Assembly (NCBI GenBank): GCA_037953745.1 | Contig: JBAKBP010001417.1 | Span: 62,001 to 126,000, forward strand | DNA from: Lithodes maja | Lineage: Eukaryota; Arthropoda; Malacostraca; Decapoda; Lithodidae | DNA: 64,000 nt | Reading direction: 5' to 3' | In this document: positions 11,150 to 20,820 of the stretch, one piece after another | Layout: each line of letters begins with the position of its first letter | How positions within the stretch are numbered: the first letter of the stretch is position 1 | The notes under the pieces: generated by a model | Seen by the model: the letters and a program-made list of their open reading frames with translations, nothing else | What the model was told of the DNA's origin: nothing | The model's database searches: none | Position numbers and translations under genes: made by a program

Positions 11150-11594
11150 GTGTCTTTCTGGTCCCGTCGAACTGCGACGCGATGCGACCGTTGGTGGTTC
11201 TGTCGGCCCTCAACGGGCGCGTTCCTGCTCACTCGGTTTCGGATGCTGCCGGTACCCCTGGTACGCCTGGGCCTGTGCCCTCTGTCGTGGGTTGTGTCGC
11301 TGGCCCTCCAGGATGCGTCTTGGCTCGTTCCTCTCCATCCTCTCTTCCAGCGATTCTTGGCCGTTCGGACTTCCGATCGTGTGTTCCTGTTCGCCGGCCT
11401 TCCCTTCGGTCTCCACATCGCGCCGCGGCTCTTCTCCGCACATGTGGGGCAGGCTCTGGGTCCTCTCCTCGGGAGCGGGCTCCAGCTCCTGTTTTCCTTG
11501 GCCGACTGGTTGGTTGTTTCCGATGCCCTCGGCCTGTGCGTTGGCGCCGCCCTCACAGTCGTTCGCACCGTCGCACGGTTAGGGTTCCCCTTTT
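11150..11594 (+). pseudogene. DIRS RT palm domain remnant, copy 1
   Basis: DIRS-type RT marks in order: the motif A block SLALQDASWLVPLHP with FQRFLAV after it, FAGLPFGLHIAPR (motif B), then LLFSLADWLVV at the motif C position. The DIRS family normally has LDL..DAY at motif A and (Y/F)LDDW at motif C. Here the first catalytic Asp of each is Ala: GCC at 11303-11305 and at 11501-11503, each one base from GAC. Without those residues the enzyme would not polymerise. The frame then shifts at about 11595. Copy 2 shares both changes and the frameshift. Confidence 0.75.
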
Positions 11595-12790
11595 GGTGTT
11601 CCCGTTTCACGCTTGACCCCGTCGCGTGTCGTGCCATGGGTCGATCTCGCATGGGTTTTCTCCGGCGCTACGGTGACCCGGGGTCTGCCGACCGCGGTGC
11701 TCCTTCGGTGGATGGTCTTCGCCGTGTTGCACTCGGTCTCCCTCCTGGGGTGGCTCTGGGACTCGTTCGTGGGTTCGCTGCTTTGGGCCGCTCTGCCCCT
11801 TTCCTTAGGGTGCCTCTGGCTCCTCCGCCTCCTCCTCATGGGCCCCGTGCTGTTTCCGTTGCCCCTCTGGTTCGGCTCCTGCCGCTCCTGCGTCCCGTTC
11901 GCTGCCGCTTCGGTCTCTGGGTTGCTCCGGGCTCGCTCTCTGCGGCTGTGCCCTGGTCCGCCCCCCTCGCCAACGGTCGGGGTAGCCACAGATCCGTCGA
12001 GTGAGGTTGGGTGGGGTTCCCGATCGAACCTGGGCCGTCCACTTCCTGGCTGATGGGTGGGTCTCCCTCCCCTTACCCATCTATGCCCTCGGACTGTTGG
12101 TTCCTCAGTTCTTCCTGCGGGTCCCCGCGCTGGCCCTTCGGGGTCAGTCGGTGGCCTTCGGGTTAGACACTCAGACAGGCTGTCCCCTGTTTTCCTTCTG
12201 CGGGGGTTCCTCCAGGTCGTTGACTCTATTGGGGGTCTCGGTGGAGTTGTTCTTCCTCGCGGCCCGACACCCTTCTCCTTGCATGCCTCCTCCCTGCCCG
12301 GGCCGGCCACCCTGTGGGCGGCCGCCCTGTCGTGAGGGCAGGGCGTTCTTGTTGAATGGGCGTTGCAACGGACTGTGTTCACCGACCTCGCGGCTTCCTG
12401 AGGTGTTCCGGAGGTCGCCTTGTTCGCATCGGGGGTGCCGCGCCAGTTGCCTTTGGACCTCTCCCTCCGGCCTCGCGCTCCGGGGAGGGTCAGGCCGCTT
12501 TCATGGTGGCCTGGTACGGGTGGCGGTCGATATCCATCTTTCCGCCCCCAGACGCGCTGTTGCTGTGCCCAGTCCTCGCCAGGCTGCGGCTGTGCCACGG
12601 CTGCGTCGGGCTCCTCGCGCCTCTGTGGCCGGCACGGGCTTGGTCCGCCCGGTTGCCGCGGTGGTGCCCGAGTCCGGTCCCTCTACCTGTCTCCGGCTTC
12701 CGCTTGGGCTCGGTTGGGGCCCTGCGGCCCTCGTTGGCCTTCGCATCGTGCTTGTTCATGTGGCACGGTGGCTCCCGGTCCCGGGCCGGG
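11595..12790 (+). pseudogene. DIRS RT end and RNase H remnant, copy 1
   Basis: After a forward shift of one frame, the text reads SRLTPSRVV, then LLGWLWDSFVGSLLWAALPL, matching the end of DIRS RTs. RNase H follows in other frames: ALRGQSVAFGLDTQT and SLTLLGVSVELFFLAAR, then LHASSLPGP with WAAALS where the family has ADALS (GCC at 12321-12323 for GAC). A VALFAS block (GCC at 12417-12419 for the usual Asp) follows, then a FPPPDALLLCPVLARL...APLWPA block typical of the region after RNase H. Several frame changes and a TGA at 12333 interrupt it. Confidence 0.65.
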
Positions 12791-12895
12791 CCCTGACTGA
12801 CCTCCTGCTGCGTTCCTGGCCGTCTTCTCCTTGGGGGCCTTCCGGGTCCCGCTGGAGGTCTTTTCCTAGGTGGCTACGGGCCACTCGCCTGCCTG

Positions 12896-13710
12896 TTGGC
12901 TCTCCTTCCCTCGTCCTCCGCTCCTTGTTTCACCTCTTCCGTACGCGTCACTTTCGAGTCGTCGCTCTACGTCCCCGCTTGTCTGCCGTCCGGGGGGCTC
13001 TTTGGGTCCGTCGCTCGGCTGGTCGTTCTGACACAGGTGCTGGATTCCTTCCTGCCGGCTGCCTTCAGGGATCGACCTCCTCCGCGCCTAGTCCCTCCGC
13101 AGTGGGTTCTGGGGCGGGCTCTGGTCCTTCTGGCTTCGCCCTCGTCTACGAGGGCCGCTACGCCGGTTCTGTTGCTCGGGCGTCCGCTCTTCCTTGTCGC
13201 TCTGGCCGCTGGGGTTCGGGTGTCTGCCCTAGCGGTATTGTCGTGGCCCCGGGACTGCGTGCGATTCTCCCCGTCCCTGCATGGCGTCTCGTTCGCCTCC
13301 TCCCCTCCTTTTGTTGCCACGCTTGGGAGGGCGGCCCCCGTCTTTCCGGCCTTTCGCCGTCCAGGCTTTCCGGCTTGGGCATCCTCGCCATGTGTGGTGC
13401 CCGGTGTCGGCCTTGCGCTCCTCTGTTGCGTCTGTGGCGCCGCCTTCGGGTCCTGCTGTGTGGGTGTCTCCTCGGACGGGTGGGTGGCTCTCGCAGGTGC
13501 AGTTGGGGCGCCGCGTTAGTCGGACCGTTCGTGCCCGTCGCCCTGTTTGTAGGGTTTCTGCGCACGATGTCAGATCCTTTGCTGCCTCCTTCCGGTTCCT
13601 GCCGCGTCGATCCTTACCTGCCTTCGCCTCAGCGGTTTTGTGGGTCTTCTATCAATTCCTTCATCTCCTCCTACCTCTCCGTGTCCAGTGTTCGACCCCC
13701 TCGGCTGGTG
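12896..13710 (+). pseudogene. DIRS tyrosine recombinase remnant, copy 1
   Basis: Recombinase marks lie in two frames. The first reads VPPQWVLGRALVLLASPS and LFLVALAAGVRVSAL, the box around the first catalytic Arg (usually R.SEL; Glu is Ala here). The second, from about 13360, reads HPRHVWCPVSALRS and later SAHDVRSFAASF, matching the His..Arg box. The final Tyr cannot be placed with confidence. This enzyme normally inserts the DIRS circle. The split frames mean it is inactive here. Confidence 0.65.
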
Positions 13711-14172
13711 ATTGCTCTCGGGGGTCGTGTTTCCTGGGCTCTGGCGAAGATCCCTGGTCTTCCCCCCCTTGTCCCTCGTTCTTTTCCTTTGTTTTATGTG
13801 ACAAAGGGGGGGGGGGGGGTGTACGGGTTTGCAACACTGAATTGCAAGTTTGGGATTGTATATTGTTCCAGTACATAAGTGTTTTTGCCACATTGAAAAT
13901 TGTGTTTTGTTCTTGTGTTCAGTGTTTTTGTTGGTTTTTGAAGAAAAGGGATTTTGGGTATAGTACCTTTTTGGTTTCAGACAAGTCTATGTTTTTGCAT
14001 TACTATGAATGACGGGCATGTGTTAAAACTGTTCTTTTTAGCTACTCCTCAGTTTTTCACTCTTTTATTAGACTCTCTTGTTTAAATTGTGTCTTTGTCA
14101 TTCATACTTTTGTTTTATGCATTGGTTTTTTTGGTAGGTTGGGCTTGGATGTCCTCCTCCTATTTGTTATGC

Positions 14173-14286
14173 AGCCTTGACGTTGGATTTGCCAAGACTA
14201 CTAACAAATTGGGAGGTTTGACGTACCTCCCAACCTACCAAATAGGAAAACCTACTATTTGGTAGTAGTCTTGGAAAATCCAACGT
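14173..14286 (+). repeat. Internal complementary region, DIRS copy 1
   Basis: The left part, ending CCAAGACTACTAACA, complements the element's left end. The right part, starting TGGGAGGTTTGACG, complements the last 53 bp and the right ITR end. Between them is AAT, the complement of the ATT core at the insertion site. In DIRS elements such a region templates the joining of both ends during circle formation. Confidence 0.88.
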
Positions 14287-14348
14287 ACATAATACCCTCC
14301 CTCACGCCGGACCCCTGCCCATCCACGTTCTTCTGCTGACGTGAGATG

Positions 14349-14642
14349 TGATAACAAGAGAGGGTCGCTCATGCGCACGTTCGACAGTGATCTGCACATG
14401 ACGGAACACGGGATGGGCCTTAAGCGGTAACTAAGGTAAACCCCTTTTCTTCTCTTCTATGCTTTTTTCACCTTCGGTGGTAGTTTTGGTTAATGTACAA
14501 CGTCTCCTAGAGCAAGATAAGGAGTAGACTCTAGACGTTTTCTTTTTAACCGCGGTTGGAATGACGACATAGCAGTCAAAATAGACAAGTCGTCATTGCA
14601 ATTAGGTTAATAGCCTTGACGTTGGATTTTCCAAGACTACTA
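14349..14642 (-). repeat. DIRS copy 1 right inverted terminal repeat
   Basis: Reverse complement of the left ITR at 6503-6797. It is followed by a 53-bp right-end extension (14643-14695) that is absent on the left but present, complemented, in the internal complementary region. Confidence 0.92.
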
Positions 14643-14695
14643 CCAAATAGTAGGTTTTCCTATTTGGTAGGTTGGGAGGTACGTCAAACCTCCCA

Positions 14696-14917
14696 ATCAA
14701 CGACTTGCCTGAAGTTATAACTAATGGAAGTGAGGTATACCTGTATGCGGATGACACTAAACTGTATAGAAGAGTGAAGAGTAAGGAAGATATGGGTTTG
14801 CTTCAAGGAGATGTGGAGGGCATGAAGGGATGGTCTGAGCATTGGTTAATGCCTTTTCATCCAAAAAATGCAAGTACATGCGGATTGGGACCAGCAAGAT
14901 AGACAAGGTAGGATACA
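14696..14917 (+). pseudogene. ORF2 of element A, RT continuation after DIRS
   Basis: Starts with the codons for Ile-Asn-Asp-Leu-Pro, the normal continuation of the block left at 6499. It carries the catalytic YADD motif of RT motif C and a following WSEHW block. A one-base deletion in an A run near 14866 shifts the frame. Similarity ends at about 14917, where element B begins. The exact continuation shows that the 8.2-kb DIRS element interrupted one ORF. Confidence 0.85.
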
Positions 14918-15037
14918 GTATGTATGTTGTTGTTGTTGATGATGCTTTTATTTTATACTAGCCCACTGGGCCGAGGCCCTCTCAAGGCTAGTGGTGGAGG
15001 AGGTGGTAAGAGTTTAAAGTCACATATATGTCAGCAG
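14918..15037 (-). other. 3' end and tail of element B
   Basis: Read on the minus strand, the sequence after the ORF2 stop leads to AAAAGCATCATCAACAACAA, a short-repeat tail like those of I-type elements in place of poly(A). It abuts the broken end of element A. Confidence 0.65.
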
Positions 15038-15363
15038 TTATATGTCATTGTATAAATTTATCGCTCTCAGGAAGTGACGAATAGGGGCGAAATTGAAAGC
15101 GTCTGAGTCAGAGAGGATGCCATGTAATGAGGTGTTCAGCAAGAATCTCCGTCTTTCAGATGCATAGACGGGACAAATACAAAGAAAGTGAAAAACAGTC
15201 AATGATGTATGGCAATGTTGGCATTCAGGTGGTGGACCACGAGGGGTGGACATCAGGTAACCATGTGTGAGGCGCGTGTGGCCTAAACGTAATCTAGTTA
15301 ATAGGGTTTGGTCTGCACGTGAACCATTAATTGAAGAGGGCCACAAGTGTATGTCATCCTTAA
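15038..15363 (-). pseudogene. ORF2 of element B, C-terminal part
   Basis: Encodes LLTRLRLGHTRLTHGYLM and the C.HC...FHFLCICPVY box, the Cys/His-bearing C-terminus that follows RNase H in I-type ORF2 proteins. It is separated from the rest by the piggyBac derivative and joins it in frame when the insert and one TTAA are ignored. It ends at the stop at 15038. Confidence 0.8.
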
Positions 15364-15369
15364 CCCTCC

Positions 15370-16107
15370 GACCCCGGCTAGGGAATATCGTGACTGTACT
15401 TTGTGTCCGGGGGTTTTCAGGAATTTTGGTCCCTGTTGATTCACATGTTACTCCTGAAATACATTACACAAAGTTATAAAAAAAACAGAAAAATGTAGCA
15501 CAAACCTTCATGTGTAGAATGCCGTTGAGTAGAGGTCTCTAGCCCAAGTGATTGCATAATGGTGAGCGCGGGAAGTGGAGTGATTTTTATGCGTGAAAAT
15601 CATCCCGCGTTCGGATGCGTCGCCTTTGCCCAGGCCCCGGCTCGGCTAACCTACTGTTTTCTTAGCCACTCGTCGCGCAAAACCTTTTACCTCCCGGAGG
15701 CGATTTTATGTATTGATAGTGATGTTATTATAGTTATTTGGAGTCCAATTATATAAAATATGTTTATTAGGCTATGATTGTAACAAATATTTCACATTTT
15801 CACTCGATACCGTAGTTTTTATGAGTAATTGAGGTAGGTTATTGTTATATTAGGCACTGATTATTCGTTATCACAGGTGTTTATTATACTTTGGCCATCT
15901 AATATTATGTCATGTGTCACTTTCACTTAGTTATATGCTTTGTAAACGTTTTATATACAATTTATTGTGTCTTTTTTCACTTATTTATATATGTTTTCAT
16001 AATACATGATTTTTTTATCACAATACACCTGTACATTGTTTTATTTCCACTTGTTGCCTATATACATACATATTGTCAGTCTTTGGTACTTTCACTATGA
16101 TTATTAG
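15370..16107. other. piggyBac 3' non-coding part
   Basis: A/T-rich sequence between the left end and the transposase stop. It contains one copy of the unit CACTCGATACCGTA ... GAGGTAGGTTATTG ... TATCACAGGTGTTTATTATA that is tandemly repeated in the larger piggyBac at 24022-24520. No gene is seen. Confidence 0.7.
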
Positions 16108-17163
16108 TTAGTACTCCTGCTTGCTGTGGTATTCAGCAAAGCACGGTATAGTACATAGTGACACCTGGCACTCCACACACTGCATGGTGGTCTTTTTGTG
16201 CTTCCTCGGCCTCACCTGGCTGTTCCAGCAGACATGGCACCGCCTTCTGCTAATGGTGACTCCATCTCGTTCCAGAGGCAGGTAACAGAGCTTGTGCACA
16301 TTTAGATACTGTGCACACTGCAGGCGGTCCTGAACGGGGCGCCCAGGTTGTGCCACTGCCCTCTGTGGAGCTAGAGCGGGGGCAGCACGCCCACGAACTT
16401 TGGCGGCGCGCACCCTAGGGCGGCCAGGAGCGCGACGGCGCCCAGGCCCAGCCCGGCGGCCAGCCCGGCGGCCAGGGCGGCCAGGAGCACGACGGCCCTG
16501 GGCAAAGCGTCTGGGTTGAGGGTCGTCGATGTCCATAAAGTCGTCGTCATCGTCGTTGTCGTCAGAGCCGTCATCTTGCCCTGACGGTGGACCCAGGTAA
16601 TCATGGCCAGAGTCATCTGTGAGGTGCCCTTCTTCTTCAGAGCCCCCCTCATAATCTCGCGGGGAACGAATGATGCGTGGGCGGCGTGTAGGTCGGCGAG
16701 GTGGGGAAGGAGTGGGTAAATAGGCCGAAAGTGGGGGGTCCTCAACCCTAGGGAGTGCTGGTGGTGGTGGGGAAGAATGGCGGGAGCCTGGGGCAACTTG
16801 GGTGGCGTGGGTAGATAAGGAAGACAATGGCGGGTCAACCTCAGCCTCCCGCTCAGCCTCACTATCATCACTTTCATGGTCATGGTCAAATCCACTAAAA
16901 AAGGCGTATCTTTCATGGATTTCGTCTAGATCGTCAAAATCTTCACTATAGTGAGACTGATAAGACTCGGAGCTATCACTACCCAACTCATCAACACTAT
17001 TTTGGCCTTCACCACGTTCATAACTCCTCAAAGCTATCTCAATACCTCCGGGAGTCAACGCATCTTGTACGTGCCTTTGCGTTAGGGCGCGACGAACATG
17101 GGCAGGCGTCGAAGGGAGCGTAGAATCGGACACAAGGGAATAACTTTTTGGGCTAGTATCCAT
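16108..17163 (-). CDS. piggyBac transposase remnant without catalytic core
   Basis: A frame of about 351 codons starting MDTSPKS. Residues 1-50 match the start of the full transposase (VRRALTQRH, LTPGGIE). An acidic Ser-rich part, Pro-rich runs and an Arg/Gly/Ala-rich run (about 235-270) follow. The last 50 residues form a zinc finger (CHVCWNS ... CVECQVSLC ... CF..YH) as in PF13842-type piggyBac C-termini, which bind the terminal repeats. The whole DDD domain is absent. The frame is also open upstream into ORF2 of element B, giving a continuous reading frame of 1580 codons. A protein that binds ends without cutting could act as a repressor; that is speculation. Confidence 0.8.
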   Translation of the reverse strand: MDTSPKSYSLVSDSTLPSTPAHVRRALTQRHVQDALTPGGIEIALRSYERGEGQNSVDELGSDSSESYQSHYSEDFDDLDEIHERYAFFSGFDHDHESDDSEAEREAEVDPPLSSLSTHATQVAPGSRHSSPPPPALPRVEDPPLSAYLPTPSPPRRPTRRPRIIRSPRDYEGGSEEEGHLTDDSGHDYLGPPSGQDDGSDDNDDDDDFMDIDDPQPRRFAQGRRAPGRPGRRAGRRAGPGRRRAPGRPRVRAAKVRGRAAPALAPQRAVAQPGRPVQDRLQCAQYLNVHKLCYLPLERDGVTISRRRCHVCWNSQVRPRKHKKTTMQCVECQVSLCTIPCFAEYHSKQEY

Positions 17164-17369
17164 GTTGGCGGCAGGGTAGAGACTGTTTTGGTGGCGTACA
17201 TGCTGTCTGGTGGCGTCGCCTAGCGACGCCTGGTGACCACGGAGCGAAATTTTTACGCGCGCCATTCGAAAAGCACTCACGCAAGCAATGGTACAGTGGT
17301 GTACCACCCGGGTTCCTCGGGCCAAAAAAAAATGGTACACACGTGTACCACCCGGGGTCGAAGGGTTAA

Positions 17370-20300
17370 TGGAGCGAAGGTGGCCAGTTAATGGTTGCGC
17401 TCCCCACTCAACTCTCCAAGCATCATAAACATGGCGACGGAGGACAGGGAGCATATCCTCCGAACGCAGCAAAGTAGTAGAGGGTGTACCATGACACGCT
17501 TGCTTAGCGAGGAAGTCTGCACGCTCATTCCCGGGAATTCCTACATGCGCGGGGATCCAGCACAGTGTGATGAAACGATTAGCGCACTGTAATTCGTGTA
17601 TTGTGTGGATGATAGTCTTGACCAAAGGGTCCTTGGGGGCAAATACACATAAGGCTTGCAGTGCACTCTTTGAGTCACTACAGATAACGACCCGTGGAGA
17701 GTTCCTCGACAATGAAGAGATGGTGCTTAAAGCACCTTGAATAGCCCATAATTCAGCAGTGAAAACCGTGGAGTGATGGTGTAAGGTACTTTGAGACAAG
17801 CCATGGTCTGAGACTGCAGCGCAACCCACGGCATCCGCAGTTTTCGAGCCATCGGTGTAAATGAAAACAGCCGGGATGTGATCATCAAGATGTTGTAAAG
17901 CGAGATGTCGACGTTGAGATGGGGCTTGGGCATCAAGTTGATCTGCTAAGTGAAAGCAAACTGTAGGGTGTTTTAGGGTCCACGGAGTGATGTGACTAGG
18001 AGGGGGAGTTATGGGAGGAACGGTGATACTGTAAGTGGAGAGCAATTGGCGAGACAATAGTGGGAATGGCACTGGAATGGTTGAACGATAGTTATCTGTG
18101 GAATGGAATAGTTCTAGTAGAGTTGGGTCATGACGGAGGCGAACAGCCGTACGCATGAGGACTAATCGACGGTGGTAGGCTAGAGGTAAGGTCCCAGCCT
18201 CACAGAGGATATTGGAGACACGAGAGGAACGGAATGCCCCCGAGCTAATGCGGATGCCCAAATGGTGTACGCTGTCGAGGGTTCCTAATGTGGAAGCAGA
18301 GGCCGTGCCATAGACAGGGCTACCATAATCGAGGGCTGAGAGGATGGTAGCTCTGTAGAACAGTAAAAGCGTAGCGCGATCTGCGCCCCAATGGACACGT
18401 GCGACTGTTTTCAGAACATTCATTCTCTGGAGGCAACGTGCCTTTAAGCAGGCAATGTGACTCTTCCAATTGAGGTGAGTATCAAAGATTAAACCAAGGA
18501 ACCTGGTATGCGGAAGGATCTGAATATTAGAATGTCCCATGGTGAGAGTAATGGACTGGTTACGTAAATGTCGAACATTTCTATAGAATACAACGGCGTT
18601 AGTCTTTTCAGCAGAAAATTGAAAACCAGCAGTGGATGCCCAAGAGTGGATGGATTTTAGAGCAATGTTGAGACGCCGTTGTATGTGAGTCAGACTGGGA
18701 GAAGTATAATATATTGCGAAGTCGTCCACATACAAGCTATACGATATTTCAGGTGGGAGGCTGCGTATGACACTATTGATCGCCATAATAAAGAGTAAGC
18801 TGCTAAGGGCACATCCTTGTGGTATTCCATTAATTTGTGACATAATGTCCGATAGGAGACCATTATTTTTGACCTGGAATGTACGGTTAGAGAGAAAATT
18901 TTGTAAAAAGCAGGGAAGAGGACCCCGCATGCCAGAATCGTGTAAAATTTTTAAAATCCTGTGTCTCCATGTTGTGTCATAAGCCTTAGCAATGTCAAAA
19001 AATATTGCCACTGTGGGTTGGTTCTTGGAGAACCCATCACGTATTTGGTGTTCAAGGCGAATAAGTGAGTGCAGTGTAGAACGGCCAGGGCGGGAACCAT
19101 TCTGATAAGGGGATAGGAGGGCATGTGACTCAGCGTAATGTAAAAGTCGAGGATTGATAATTTTTTCCATTAATTTGCAGAGGCATGAGGTAAGCACAAT
19201 CGGTCTGTAATTTGTGGGAAGACTATGATCTTTTCCAGGCTTCGGTACGGGTATAGTGTAAGCATGCCGCCAAGACGGTGGGAAGTAGTTACTTATCCAA
19301 AACTGATTGTACAGTTGTAAAAGATGTTGTAGCGCACGTGGATGAAGGTGACGGATGAGAGCGTACGAGAATCCATCCGGGCCAGGAGTAGTGTCTGTAC
19401 ACAGGTCGAGCGCGTGTCGCAATTCCGGAATAGAAAAAGGGGTGTTATATGCATGTGTTTTCCCGCTATGAAAAGATAGCGGGCGAGATTCCTCCATACA
19501 TTTATAACGAAGAAATTGACGAGGCAACGACTGGTCTGAGCTGACGTGACAGAAATGTTTGGCATGTATGGCAGCGATGTCAAGGGGGTCATGTGTAAGC
19601 GAGTCCGAGGCAGGGTCTTTGAGTGGAGAGAGTGGAGGCCGTACAGTGCGTCCGTTGATACTGCGAAACTTTTTCCATAAAGTAGAGAGAGGGGTGCGGG
19701 AATTGAAGGACGAGATATATGATCGCCATGAAAGTATCTTGTTGTCAAGGATACTGCGTTTGACAACAGCACAGATCTTGTTATAGAACGTTTTAAGGGC
19801 AATTTTTTCAATAGTGATGGTTATAAGGTCAAAGTAACGATTAGTGGAAAAAAGCCGGGGGGAAACAGTCTGTAAACGCCGCTGCCTAACACTCAGACGC
19901 TTAAGAAGGCGTTCCACACGATGCTTGAATTTTATCATTTGGGCTAGAGTGGGCGACCACCAAGGGACCTGGCGAGGGTGCGTCAGCGAGGAGGTAAGCG
20001 GGATATGAGTGCGTGCAATGGAGTTCAGGAAGGACGAAAAATAATCAAAATTGTGGGCAGGGGAAGAGGTAGGGGAGAAGTCCGAAACGTCTGCAGAGGA
20101 GTGCGTATAAGACGTCCAATCGGCTTTAGAGAGATTATAACTCGATATTTGAGGGGAGGATGCAGGGCACAAATACTTAAGGAGTATAGGGTAGTGGTCG
20201 CTGGAGAAGCGATCCTGTAAAACTGACCAGTCAAATAGGGGAGCTGCGTCATCCGAGGCAAAGGAAAGATCAACAGCGGAAAATGTACAGTGGGTAGCAG

Positions 20301-20820
20301 ATCTGTAGGTGGGGGTGTCAAAGTTGAGACAACAAAGAGTAGAATGAAGGAGATATTTTTCAATTTTATCGCCTGGGATGTCTGTGTTTGGGTTGCCCCA
20401 AAGGGGAGAGTGTGCGTTAAAGTCGCCCAGAATAAGGTACGGTGGGGTCAGTTGTTGTACTAGTTGATGAAGGTCTGAAGTATTGTAATGACAGGAGGGT
20501 TGATTGTAGGAGGAGCAAACAGTCAAGGAAGGAAGGTTTGGTAATGAAATGGAGACGGCAGTTGTTTGAAAAGGGTTGGGGTCAAGGGTGACAGGAACAA
20601 ATACGCACTTATAGTGCACAAGGATGGCCGTTCGGAGATGTGAAGGGGTTATAGGGGAGCTAGCAGCAACAGTATAATGCCTGGGGGGGACAACAAAATT
20701 GCCTACATGTTGGAGGCAAATGCATAATGGTGAATATAATTTAAGTAATCGTTGTAATTCTCCCATACGGAGGCGAGTTTGGTATCCGTTGATATTCCAT
20801 TGCAAAATGTTATATGCCAT
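17370..20820 (-). pseudogene. ORF2 of element B: endonuclease, RT, RNase H
   Basis: Starts ATGGCATAT at 20820, overlapping the ORF1 stop by 11 nt, with MAYNILQWNINGYQTR at the start of the endonuclease. Endonuclease marks are LILGDFNAHSPLWG and FSSDHYPILL (to about residue 225). RT marks are SPGPDGF-like TTPGPDGFSYALI, KPGKDHSLPTNYRPI, FFDIAKAYDTTW, INGIPQGCALSSLLF and the active YVDDFAIY at about residue 695. RNase H follows (IYTDGSKTA near 985, FTAELWAI, CSDSKSALQ, WIPAHVGIPGNERADFLAK near 1090). All catalytic residues I can check are present. It is broken only by the piggyBac insertion, after which the frame reads through into the transposase remnant. Confidence 0.9.

Larger units (their letters stand above)
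6500..14695 (+). mobile_element. DIRS1-like retrotransposon, copy 1
   Basis: An 8196-bp tyrosine-recombinase retrotransposon. It has inverted terminal repeats of about 295 bp, an internal complementary region near the right end that joins the complements of both termini, a gag-like remnant, an RT/RNase H region and a tyrosine recombinase region, all on the plus strand. DIRS elements replicate through a circular DNA that the recombinase inserts without the usual target duplication; here an ATT on the left and ATC on the right flank the ends. The coding region is very A-poor (49 of 960 bases in 9001-9960). No frame is intact. The many long overlapping ORFs on both strands come from loss of A, hence loss of stop codons. 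Confidence 0.9.
3115..14917 (+). mobile_element. Non-LTR retrotransposon A, split by DIRS copy 1
   Basis: A plus-strand non-LTR (LINE-type) retrotransposon with a 5' leader from about 3115, ORF1 (3338-4429) and ORF2 starting at 4471. ORF2 runs into DIRS copy 1 at 6499 and resumes at 14696 in the middle of the RT domain. It is lost at about 14917, where the minus-strand element B ends. Its RT carries the usual motifs and most resembles the CR1/L2/Jockey group; I cannot fix the clade. The 5' boundary is approximate. Its missing 3' part was not found beyond element B near 28140. Confidence 0.8.
15364..17365 (-). mobile_element. Core-deleted piggyBac element, 2.0 kb
   Basis: Flanked by TTAA on both sides (15360-15363 and 17366-17369), with ends CCCTCCGACCCCGG and, inverted, CCCTTCGACCCCGG. 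It encodes the N-terminal disordered region and the C-terminal zinc finger of a piggyBac transposase on the minus strand but lacks the DDD catalytic core, so it must be moved in trans. It belongs to a different subfamily from the element at 23593: the shared protein parts are clearly related but diverged. Confidence 0.9.

Noticed and set aside
9843..11582. 579-codon plus-strand ORF in DIRS copy 1
   Set aside because: It does not follow the RT blocks, which lie in another frame, and openness is explained by the lack of A. The same holds for the 625-codon frame at 12001 as a whole, although parts of that one overlap RNase H sequence.
10693..12598. Long Arg/Gly/Pro-rich minus-strand ORFs (for example 10693-11652 and 11579-12598)
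   Set aside because: Antisense to recognised RT and RNase H blocks; a product of missing T on that strand.
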